From Saprospiraceae bacterium (GTDB lineage Bacteria; Bacteroidota; Bacteroidia; Chitinophagales; Saprospiraceae): DNA of 64,000 nucleotides. The number at the start of each line of letters is the position of its first letter. Position 1 is the first letter of the stretch. The stretch lies in the NCBI GenBank assembly GCA_020630775.1, contig JAHDIN010000004.1, positions 1-64,000 on the forward strand. The letters are read 5' to 3'. Position numbers and translations under genes: made by a program. The notes below the pieces were generated by a model. It was given only the letters and a program-made list of their open reading frames with translations, searched no databases and was not told the origin of the DNA. This document shows positions 55,018-63,300 of the stretch, in pieces.

Positions 55018-57144
55018 TTAATGGCGTATGAACTTACTCAATAATTTTTTCCCTAAAGCATGATCATCTTGAACAAGAACATAATACTGCCCTGATTTAA
55101 TACCAGTAAGATCTAATTGCAATAGGCGTCCGCTTAGTTTTTCCTTCTTTATAATGCGGCCTAAATTATTATAGACTATTACATCACCCTTTACTTCTTC
55201 TGACAGTGATACAACCAAATATTCATTAGCAGGATTTGGATAAAGCAAAACCTCAAACTCAGCGTCTTCTAAATCTTCTGATTGCAAAAGAGGATCTTTC
55301 ATACTGGCCCTAAACAAACGTTGATCATCAGCTACAATAAATATTTCATCATAAGAAGATTGATAACCATGATTATATTGAATAATATCTTTTAAGTCTA
55401 CCTCTACTTTTTCGAAATCGTCTAAAATATTACTCCTGTAAAAATGTTCGCCAGATGCATTGATAATGTATTGGTGAGATCCATATTTCGAAATATATAA
55501 ATCACCGGGAGGACCCATTCCGCCTCTTAATGTATCTGCTTCGATTTGCTCAACTTTTATAGTTTGAAAAAGTAAAGTATCTGGATCATCAATTTCAAGC
55601 TGATAGATTAGATCGTTATCATTCGTAAAATGAACATCTGAAACATGATTAGAAAATTGATTTATATCTATTGATTTATTATCTACATCGAACTTAAGAA
55701 GTAATCTCCCCTCTGTATTCCCTCCAGAGATAAAAAAGTTATCGTTGACTACAGTCCATTCATAATCAGGTCTAACTTGAAAAATATCAAACGCAGTTAA
55801 ACTATCATATAATGTCTGATTTAATCTATAATAAATATTATATAAAATGGAATGCTTGTAAAATCCTCCATCAAGATTGAGTGCTATTTCAAGATTATCT
55901 TCTTCGGAAACAAACAAATACTTTTCTCCCCAGATCTTCGATTCATCAAATGCGTTAGCCCACGGAATTATACGATACGTCTCATCTAAGAAATAGCCTT
56001 TGCTACCGAATGACAAATAGATTTGATCAGAATCTGTTAAATCAAAATTCGCTATTTGGGCATCTTCATATCTGCTAATACTAAAAACCTCTTTCAACCC
56101 ACCGTTGTTTTCAATCTTAAACAATTTGTACCGTGTTGAAAAATAAAGCTCATTTTTAGAAGATTTTCTAACCTGGTGGATTCGATAAGAACTAAAATCT
56201 AAATCCAGATTCCTAAGATCTTCGCCAATATCATCTATATAAAAGCATTCGTGATTAGTCAGAAAGAACAACTTTCCACTAGAAAATATTACTCTTTTAA
56301 AACCCGATATCTCTCTAACAAATTCAGATAGATTAGAGCCAAAATTCTGATCAATTTTAATACGCATAAGCGAGTCGTTATCTGCATAAAATAGATAATT
56401 ATCGTAGGTAAAAGCTCGTAGTTTATCGGAAAAAGCGAATTTCCTTTTTATTGGAATATCCGTCATGCTTGGCAAATAGACAGCACTACTAGAGCCCAAT
56501 ATTAGTTGATGATCGTCATGCTCAACATTTGCTCTATAGTCAAAATAAAAGTCATCAACTATTCTTATAGAATCAATAAAATTAAATTCACTGTCATAGT
56601 AATCAATTCGTGTTTTCCAATTTGTAGAGTTGTAAGAACTTTTAATCAAAACTATTGTATCCTCTCTAAATAAGATATTGTCAACTATGTCAGTGCCATA
56701 TTCGTCATAGTATTTTCGAAAGGTCAACGCTTTATCGTTTGAAACATATAAAGTATCATCCTTATAACAATAAATCGTATTATCCCTTACAGCCATTGAT
56801 AATGGATGAAAATAAATATCATGTTCTTGAGCAATATTATGCCATTCGCCATCTCTTTCGATAAAGTGCTCACCAGCATTTATGCGCAAAGGCGTCCCAT
56901 CTTCCAGAAACGCCATAATAAAAGGTTCATATTGTTTGTCCGGTATTTTTAGCCAATTGGATAATGAATCGTTTCTTATAAATAAATTTTCCGCAGAATA
57001 CCCATAAACCTCTCCATTAGGGCTAGAATACACCCCATCTATTTCAACAAATTCGGGGGTCTGTAGCTCCTCATATGTAAGTGATTGTGCATTTAGGCTT
57101 GAAACTATTAAGAGTACGACTGCGATGAAGAAAGTACTTTTCAT
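55018..57144 (-). CDS. Secreted beta-propeller protein with T9SS tail, paralog 3
   Basis: The ATG at 57144 gives a signal peptide (MKSTFFIAVVLLIVSSLNAQ) and a 708-residue product; the upstream in-frame start at 57201 would bury it. The body is propeller-like but its Asp-box motifs are weaker (SNDKALTFRKY). The C-terminus carries the T9SS type A domain (LYPNPANEYLVVSL, LTGIKSGQYYVLVQDD, ending LLSKFIRH). It is the most upstream of the three paralogs and the most diverged. Cell-surface location is predicted; ligand unknown. Confidence 0.87.
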   Translation of the reverse strand: MKSTFFIAVVLLIVSSLNAQSLTYEELQTPEFVEIDGVYSSPNGEVYGYSAENLFIRNDSLSNWLKIPDKQYEPFIMAFLEDGTPLRINAGEHFIERDGEWHNIAQEHDIYFHPLSMAVRDNTIYCYKDDTLYVSNDKALTFRKYYDEYGTDIVDNILFREDTIVLIKSSYNSTNWKTRIDYYDSEFNFIDSIRIVDDFYFDYRANVEHDDHQLILGSSSAVYLPSMTDIPIKRKFAFSDKLRAFTYDNYLFYADNDSLMRIKIDQNFGSNLSEFVREISGFKRVIFSSGKLFFLTNHECFYIDDIGEDLRNLDLDFSSYRIHQVRKSSKNELYFSTRYKLFKIENNGGLKEVFSISRYEDAQIANFDLTDSDQIYLSFGSKGYFLDETYRIIPWANAFDESKIWGEKYLFVSEEDNLEIALNLDGGFYKHSILYNIYYRLNQTLYDSLTAFDIFQVRPDYEWTVVNDNFFISGGNTEGRLLLKFDVDNKSIDINQFSNHVSDVHFTNDNDLIYQLEIDDPDTLLFQTIKVEQIEADTLRGGMGPPGDLYISKYGSHQYIINASGEHFYRSNILDDFEKVEVDLKDIIQYNHGYQSSYDEIFIVADDQRLFRASMKDPLLQSEDLEDAEFEVLLYPNPANEYLVVSLSEEVKGDVIVYNNLGRIIKKEKLSGRLLQLDLTGIKSGQYYVLVQDDHALGKKLLSKFIRH

Positions 57145-57321
57145 TGATATATAACAATTGATTATATATACGATATGAATAATAAGTAGTGATTGTGACA
57201 AAAACCAAAGCCTTTCTTTAATATTTCATGCAGATACAGTACACGCAAACGATTACTTATGAACTAAGAAAACAAATCAAGAAGTATTTCTCATATTTGC
57301 AAAACTATAACTAGACCAACC

Positions 57322-58557
57322 ATGGATAAGATCCAGAATATAACTTGCCCTTCATGTAGCCATCAATTTGATGTAGAGGATGTATTGGCTCATAAAATTG
57401 AGAAACAATTAAAATCTCAGTTCGAGAAGGAAAAAAGTCAATTAATTGAAAAAATGGCGGAAGGCCAGAAGCAATTGGATGTTGAAAGAAAGATTTTTGA
57501 AGAGAAGAAACAAAAAGAAAATGAGCTTTTTAAAGCCAAATTGAATAAAGCGCTAGAAGAGAAAAAAGTAGAACTAAAGTCCTCGATTAAAGATGAGTAT
57601 GAATTAAAGATCAAAACACAAACTGAAGAATTAGAGGAAAAGAGATTACAACTGCGTCAACTCAAGGAAAAAGAAATTGAGATTGAGAAAATGAAGGTCA
57701 AAATGGACGAAATGGCCAAAGACCTAGAATTGCAATTTCAGAAGAAAATGGGCGATGAGATAAAGTCGAAAGAAGAAGTTATCCGCAAACGAGTCTCTGA
57801 AGAAAACGAATTGAGACTTAAAGAAAAAGACAAGCAGCTTGAAGATCAACGCAAACTGATCGAAGAGATGAGAAGGAAATCCCAGCAAGGCTCTATGCAA
57901 TTGCAAGGTGAAGTACAAGAATGGGCTATTGAATCTTTCCTTACTGAGAACTTTCCATTTGATCAAGTAGAGGAAATTAAAACTGGTGCACGTGGTGGAG
58001 ACTGTATCCAATTTGTTAATACAAGAACCCAGCAAGATTGCGGTAAAATATATTACGAGAGTAAACGCACCAAAGAATTTCAACCTAAGTGGATAGAAAA
58101 ATTTAAATCTGATATGACCAAGGTCGGCGCGGACATCGGCGTTATCGTTACACAAGCCTACCCTAAAGGCGAAACCAGAATGACTCAAAGAAAAGGCATT
58201 TGGATTTGTTCTTTTGAAGAGTTTAAGAGCTTATGTCATGTTTTAAGAGATACTGTGATTAGAGTTAATTCTGAAAAGAAGTCTCAAGAAAACAAGGGAG
58301 ATAAAATGGAATTGCTTTACAACTACTTAACCTCTCAAGAATTCAAATTGCATGTTGAAGGTATTGTAGAAGGATTTACACAAATGCATACCGATCTTCA
58401 AAAAGAGAAAAATGCCATGCAAAGAATTTGGGCCAATCGTGAAAAACAGATTCAAAAAGTTTTGGAGAACACCTCTACGATGTATGGCGCTATTCAAGGG
58501 TATGCCGGGAGTACTGTGCCGCAGATTGGGGCTTTTGATTTGGAGGGATTAGCTTAA
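57322..58557 (+). CDS. DUF2130-family coiled-coil protein
   Basis: A 411-residue soluble protein. A short N-terminal zinc-knuckle-like start (ITCPSCSHQFDVEDVLAHKI) precedes a long coiled-coil (about residues 30-195, rich in Glu, Lys and Gln). The DUF2130 domain follows from about 200: GEVQEWAIESFLTENFPFD, then GARGGDCIQF with YYESKRTKEFQPKW. The spaced D, E and K of that last pair are reminiscent of a PD-(D/E)XK nuclease-type site, which is my inference. The C-terminal part is again helical. Family function is not established. Confidence 0.88.
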   Translation: MDKIQNITCPSCSHQFDVEDVLAHKIEKQLKSQFEKEKSQLIEKMAEGQKQLDVERKIFEEKKQKENELFKAKLNKALEEKKVELKSSIKDEYELKIKTQTEELEEKRLQLRQLKEKEIEIEKMKVKMDEMAKDLELQFQKKMGDEIKSKEEVIRKRVSEENELRLKEKDKQLEDQRKLIEEMRRKSQQGSMQLQGEVQEWAIESFLTENFPFDQVEEIKTGARGGDCIQFVNTRTQQDCGKIYYESKRTKEFQPKWIEKFKSDMTKVGADIGVIVTQAYPKGETRMTQRKGIWICSFEEFKSLCHVLRDTVIRVNSEKKSQENKGDKMELLYNYLTSQEFKLHVEGIVEGFTQMHTDLQKEKNAMQRIWANREKQIQKVLENTSTMYGAIQGYAGSTVPQIGAFDLEGLA

Positions 58558-58564
58558 TTAAGTC

Positions 58565-58987
58565 CTAATTTTCAGATTTAAGTTTACTTAAAAACTCTAA
58601 TGGGGTTAGTATTGACAAATCGCTATATCTAAAATCTTTTACATTCCTCGTCACTATTATTTTATGCCCCGCTTCGACAGCACAAAAGTTTTGAATACCA
58701 TCTTCAAAATCTTTGAATTTTGATTTGGCAGACTGATGCACAATTTTTTCATCTACTTTTTCAACTTTAACCAACTCTAAAATTTGCTTCATTTTACGTT
58801 TTGCTTTTGCAATCCCTTCTGATTTACCAATTATGTAATACATATCTGCTATAGATATCGGTGAAACACATAAATTAAATGGATCAACAATTGAAGCTTC
58901 AATTATTTCAGCAATATGATCACAAAATGGAGGCCTGTCTAATAAAAAATCAAGCAATACATTCGTATCGAGATAGACTTTTCTCAT
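58565..58987 (-). CDS. PIN-domain toxin of a VapBC-like module
   Basis: A 140-residue PIN-domain protein. The first acidic residues are in KVYLDTNVLLDFLLDRPPF, and further conserved acids lie in ISIADMYYIIG and FKDFEDGIQNFCAVEAG. The terminal TRNVKDFRYSDLSILTPLEF is typical of the family. PIN toxins are Mg-dependent RNases that cleave tRNA or rRNA unless bound by their antitoxin. The gene overlaps the upstream antitoxin gene by 4 bp, the usual coupling in such modules. Confidence 0.9.
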   Translation of the reverse strand: MRKVYLDTNVLLDFLLDRPPFCDHIAEIIEASIVDPFNLCVSPISIADMYYIIGKSEGIAKAKRKMKQILELVKVEKVDEKIVHQSAKSKFKDFEDGIQNFCAVEAGHKIIVTRNVKDFRYSDLSILTPLEFLSKLKSEN

Positions 58988-59241
58988 TTTAAATGTTTTT
59001 TAATTTTAGTTTCAACTAACATTTCCTTGTAAGATTTTGAAATATCAGGATCATTCACAGATCCTTTTAATTCATTAACTAAACTGCTTAACTCTGAAAC
59101 CTCATACTTATTTGACTGACTGATTAAAGACTTAAGATATTGCTCAATTATATTCGAAAGACTTCTATTGGTTCTTTTGGCATATAGTTTCGCTGAAGCT
59201 ATAATATCTTTGTCGATGGTTAAGGTCAATTTAGTAGACAT
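58984..59241 (-). CDS. Antitoxin of the PIN module (DUF6364/ribbon-helix-helix-like)
   Basis: The ATG at 59241 gives an 85-residue protein starting MSTKLTLTIDKDIIASAKLY. A short beta strand, two helices (KRTNRSLSNIIEQYLKSL) and a charged C-terminal tail are visible, as in small DUF6364-type antitoxins with a ribbon-helix-helix-like N-terminus. Such proteins bind the toxin and repress their own operon. A perfect 16-bp palindrome lies 9 bp upstream (59250-59265). A TTG at 59274 upstream in frame would include that palindrome in the gene and is less likely. Confidence 0.85.
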   Translation of the reverse strand: MSTKLTLTIDKDIIASAKLYAKRTNRSLSNIIEQYLKSLISQSNKYEVSELSSLVNELKGSVNDPDISKSYKEMLVETKIKKHLK

Positions 59242-59249
59242 ACGTGTAA

Positions 59250-59265
59250 TTTTATACGTATAAAA
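59250..59265. promoter_or_regulatory. Perfect palindrome upstream of the antitoxin (operator)
   Basis: TTTTATACGTATAAAA is a perfect 16-bp palindrome, 9 bp upstream of the antitoxin ATG and so in the expected place for autorepression by the toxin-antitoxin complex. Chance is limited by its length and exact symmetry. Confidence 0.6.
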
Positions 59266-59398
59266 ATAGTGCAATTCAATTTAATCCTCAAGAAGACTTA
59301 TTACAAATACCACATCTTTTTGCCATAACGTTTTGGTCTTTCCTAGCTCTATTGATTAAATTAAGCTTGATTTATAATATTTATCATTGTCATCAACC

Positions 59399-59572
59399 TT
59401 AAACCCGGACTATGCATTAGAAAATCTATTACGATCCTAAATTGCTGCAAATCAGAAGCTTCGCCAACTTATATTCTCTAACCATAACGGTGCTATGCTT
59501 TTCGAATCTAAGTCGCTGATTTATTGTACTTTAAGATCTCATAACGAAGTTCTAATACATAATCCGGGTTAA
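59399..59572. mobile_element. TTAA-flanked palindromic repeat, copy upstream of the membrane gene
   Basis: A 166-bp element (59403-59568) lies between two TTAA sequences (59399-59402 and 59569-59572). Its ends are inverted repeats, AACCCGGACTATGCATTAGA against the complement of the right end with two mismatches over 21 bp. The interior halves are also loosely complementary, so the whole unit can fold into one long imperfect hairpin. It has the same length and orientation as the copy at 60008-60181, with only five base differences. The next gene's ATG is 4 bp from the right TTAA. Confidence 0.85.
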
Positions 59573-59575
59573 AGC

Positions 59576-60049
59576 ATGAGCTATCTGATCAATTTATTCG
59601 TCGGTATCGACCAACTAGGAAACGTTATTGCAGGAGGCAATCCTGACAACACCATTTCCTCTAGAGTGGGCTATTATACAGAAGAGTTTTACAAACCTGA
59701 AGAAGTACCTATTAAGTGGCGCATTCTTAGAAATATTATAGACTTTACATTCTACCCTATTGATGGAAAATTCCATTGCAAGGAGGCTTACTTCAATGAT
59801 ACAGGTGAAGACTTCGACGAAGGCACAAGCGATATTGCAGTCGCTGCATTATCAATTATCATAATTATTAGTTGCGCCGCTATCTCTATCTTTTTATATC
59901 TGCTTTATGCATTAGGTTTGGTTTCACCAAAGGAAATAGATAGAACTCAAAATATCAAACACCGATTAAGAATTGCTGAAGCTAAACTAAAAGGTGTGTA
60001 CACTGAATTAAACCCGGACTATGCATTAGAAAATCTATTACGATCCTAA
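59576..60049 (+). CDS. Membrane protein truncated by a repeat insertion
   Basis: A 157-residue protein with a soluble, acidic N-terminal region and one strong membrane helix (VAALSIIIIISCAAISIFLY, near residues 85-108). A basic helical stretch follows (RTQNIKHRLRIAEAKLKG). The last 12 residues (NPDYALENLLRS) and the stop codon come from the repeat element inserted at 60008-60181. Removing that element lets the frame continue into a 49-residue helical tail ending at 60327. So the current protein is a shortened, possibly still functional version. In-frame TAA directly before the ATG supports this start. Family unknown. Confidence 0.75.
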   Translation: MSYLINLFVGIDQLGNVIAGGNPDNTISSRVGYYTEEFYKPEEVPIKWRILRNIIDFTFYPIDGKFHCKEAYFNDTGEDFDEGTSDIAVAALSIIIIISCAAISIFLYLLYALGLVSPKEIDRTQNIKHRLRIAEAKLKGVYTELNPDYALENLLRS

Positions 60050-60181
60050 ATTGCTGCAAATCAGAAGCTTCGCCAACTTATATTCTCTAACCATAACGGT
60101 GCTATGCTTTTCGAATATAAGCCGCTGATTTATTGCACTTTAAGATCTCATGACGAAGTTCTAACACATAATCCGGGTTAA
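60008..60181. mobile_element. TTAA-flanked palindromic repeat inserted in a coding sequence
   Basis: The 166-bp element lies at 60012-60177 between TTAA 60008-60011 and TTAA 60178-60181. Deleting one TTAA plus the element (170 bp) joins codons TTA-AAT and restores an uninterrupted frame from 59576 to 60327. That makes TTAA a target-site duplication and not part of the element. piggyBac-type transposons duplicate TTAA, but no transposase is in the window, so family membership is only a suggestion. Confidence 0.88.
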
Positions 60182-60327
60182 ATCAATACAGAGTAAAAGT
60201 TGATGAAGAACTAGACACTATTATTGATTTGACACAATCTAGAATTGAAGAGATTGCTGAGAAAATAAATGGCGTGTTAAATCTTAATGAAAGATTGAGT
60301 GTCTTTAAAATGAAGAAGGAAAATTAA
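60182..60327 (+). pseudogene. Orphaned 3' end of the interrupted membrane-protein gene
   Basis: The frame reads NQYRVKVDEELDTII, then EEIAEKINGVLNLNERL, ending at TAA 60325-60327. It is a highly helical, coiled-coil-like stretch that continues the heptad pattern of the upstream protein. It has no start codon of its own in a good place, so it is probably not translated now. A bidirectional terminator follows at 60335. Confidence 0.75.
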
Positions 60328-60334
60328 TGATCAA

Positions 60335-60370
60335 ATAAAAAAGCGGCCTAAGCTCAAAACTTAGACCGCT
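60335..60370 (-). terminator. Bidirectional intrinsic terminator
   Basis: AGCGGCCTAAG (60342-60352) pairs with CTTAGACCGCT (60360-60370), 11 bp with one non-Watson-Crick position, loop of seven. On the minus strand it is followed by TTTTTTAT and lies 8 bp after the stop of the surface-protein gene. On the plus strand T-rich sequence also follows, so it can serve the interrupted gene. Confidence 0.9.
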
Positions 60371-60377
60371 ATCTTTT

Positions 60378-63300
60378 TTATTGTCCAACCACTAATACTT
60401 TCTTAGTGGATTCAAATCCGTCCATATTTATATTCAAAGTATAAACACCTGGAGGATATTTGCTTACTGCTAACTTATAAAGCTTTCTACCTTTCGGAAC
60501 ATCCAAATCAATAACTGCATTGTTTTGCATGAGTTGACCTTGAGCATTATAAATATCTACTTTCAATTCACTGACAAATTTGTCTGAGGAAAGATCAAGC
60601 GTTAATTCATCAACTACAGGGTTTGGATATACATCAATACTCAAATCGTTTTCCTCTCTAGAAATTGAAATAATTTTACTGTATTCATAGCTACCATCAA
60701 TATTGACTTCCTTAATTCTGTAATAGAATACTGAAGCAGCTTCAATATCGAAATCTTCAAAATTATAAGTAATTGCATTTTCTCTTTGAAGAGATAACTC
60801 TTTTGCCAAAAACTCAAAGTTATCTGCAGATTCTAATGATCTTTCAATTTCGTAATGACTTACATCTAGGTCGTCAGATACTTGCCATTCAAGGAAATTA
60901 TGAGCACCACGGTTTTCGCCCCAGAAATTTAACCACTCGACACTAAGAACAGAATACACAATTCCAGCATCCACGTTCGGAATATGTTGACCCGGCATCA
61001 AGTTATAAACTTTAGTTGTCATGTAGCCATTACTATTATCAACATCACTGTCCATAGCTTCATCATTACCTACATTTGGTGTGGTGGCACCCAAACCTTG
61101 AGGTGTATCAAATTTCAAATAGTAACTATTTTTACCTAGATAATCCAATAGATACTCTCCTTGGCCATCTGTCGTTTCCGAACCTAACTCATTACCATTT
61201 AAATCAAATGCTCTAACGACAATACCTGCAATACCTGGCTCATTAATCTCACGCATACCATTACTGTTTCTGTCTTCCCATACTCTACTTCCAATAGTAC
61301 CCATTGTATAATATCCCGCGCCAATATCACATTTGTCTTGACCAGATTCTAAAGTAAATTCATCCGTTGTACCAGGACCAAACTTACCAGTCACATCACT
61401 ATCAATCGATTCGATTATACCAAAGTTTGGCACAACAGGAACCAATGTTGCTGGTGGATGTAAAAACTTCAAGTAATAAGTACCTGGAGCTGTGCAGAAT
61501 TTAAAATATCCATCATCAGAAGGTGTCCCAGGCTTATGTCCTGATGTTGCAAAATCATGTAACGCCCAAGATCCGTTCTCTAATCGATATAACTCAATAC
61601 GTAAACCATTAATACCATTTTCATTGGTATCTGCTAAATCATTTTCGTTTAAATCAAACCAAACTAATTCGCCAATTTTCACACAGTTATAGAATCCTGC
61701 ATCCCAAGTTTTATCGTTTTCACCTGCAGACAAGGTTGTATAAGCTGTTGTTCCAGGACCATTTGATCCATCAATATCACTGTCTAAAGCATCATTACCA
61801 CCAGCATTAGGAGTTGTAATCCCTAAACTTGAAGGCGTTTCAAACCTTAAGTAATAATTACCAGGATATACTTTTTCAAAGCAATAAAATCCACTACTAT
61901 TTGTGACCATTGTTGACACCAACACACCATTTTGATCATACAATTCTACGGTAACTCCTTCAATTGGCGGTTCATTGGAATCTTGAACACCATCACCGTT
62001 TAAGTCTGACCACACATAGTTGCCTATAGAAGCTAAAGGAATTAATCCAGCACTAATATTTTGAATATTATCACCAGCATTAACCGTAAAACAACCGATG
62101 CCACCGTCTTGATCTACATCACTATCAATAGAATCTAAGCCCGCATCTTGTAACGTAAAGGCACAATTATCATCGACTCCCGAAATATCAAATTCTAATC
62201 GATATTCACCAGGAATGATTTGATCAAATTCATACTTACCATCACTGTCAGTTACTTGGCTATCAACAAATCCACCATTACATTCAAATAAACTCACAAC
62301 GACGCCTTCAACTCCTGGCTCACCATTATCTTGTATACCATTTCCATTTAAATCTTTCCAAACCAAACCAGACACTTTTCCGACAACCAATATTTTCTCT
62401 GGATCATGATCGTCCTCATCCTGAGGCTGAATAGGACAAGTAGGACAATTATTACCATGACCACAAATATTATTATCATCTGGGCCGCAAGGAATCACCT
62501 CTCTTTCAAATGGCGTGTCACTACCTGGGTTACTATCTATGTCATCAGGAGCGTCAGATGCGCCTCCTATTTCTGCATAATTCCACCAATCATCAAATGT
62601 TGGATCTGAATCAATAAACACCTCTAAGACCAACGGCACTTGAATACTGTCAGCTGGTTGTAAAGTAGAATTTATAGTATATTCTAAAGTTCCGCTATTA
62701 TTTGTCCAACCTGGATTAATAGAAGGATCAAATAAAAATCCAGAATTTAAGTAATCGTAAACCAAAATATTTGATGCTGGAATATTACCTTGATTATAGA
62801 CATTAATTCTAAAAGTCGCATTTGAACCTGGTACATATGGACCAGGGCTATCAACATTCTTTCTTAATGCTAAATCAAATATTGGCACGCGTTCAGGATC
62901 ATGATCATCCTCATCTACATTACCTCTATTGTAAATCTCATCATCTTCACCGCCTACTTCAGGTGTACCTCCAGTATCATTACTTGGATCATTATCCATA
63001 TTACTATCGATATCATCTGGCAGATTTGTAGTAACTGGATCATTATCATCTGCTGCAGATATTTCTGCATAGTTGTCCCATGCATCTGCTTGATAACAAT
63101 CTTGAATAATAAGATCGATATCTACCGATGTGCTTTCACCCGGAATTAATACTTGAGACAAAACAGTTTTGACTTGATTATTTGACAAGTCTAATACCCA
63201 GCCATTCGAACTATTGACCATTGAGTTTTCATCTAAAGCTAATCCACATGGCAAATAATCGCTGACACAAATATCTTTTGCCTCTTCGTTACCTTGATTA

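Noticed and set aside
57724-58188. 154-codon minus-strand frame within the DUF2130 gene
   Set aside because: It is the mirror of the coiled-coil region; the Phe- and Leu-rich product reflects Glu- and Lys-rich codons on the real strand.
59399-60181. A composite transposon carrying the membrane-protein gene between two element copies
   Set aside because: The sequence directly after the second copy continues the interrupted reading frame when 170 bp are removed, so the gene was already there before the insertion.
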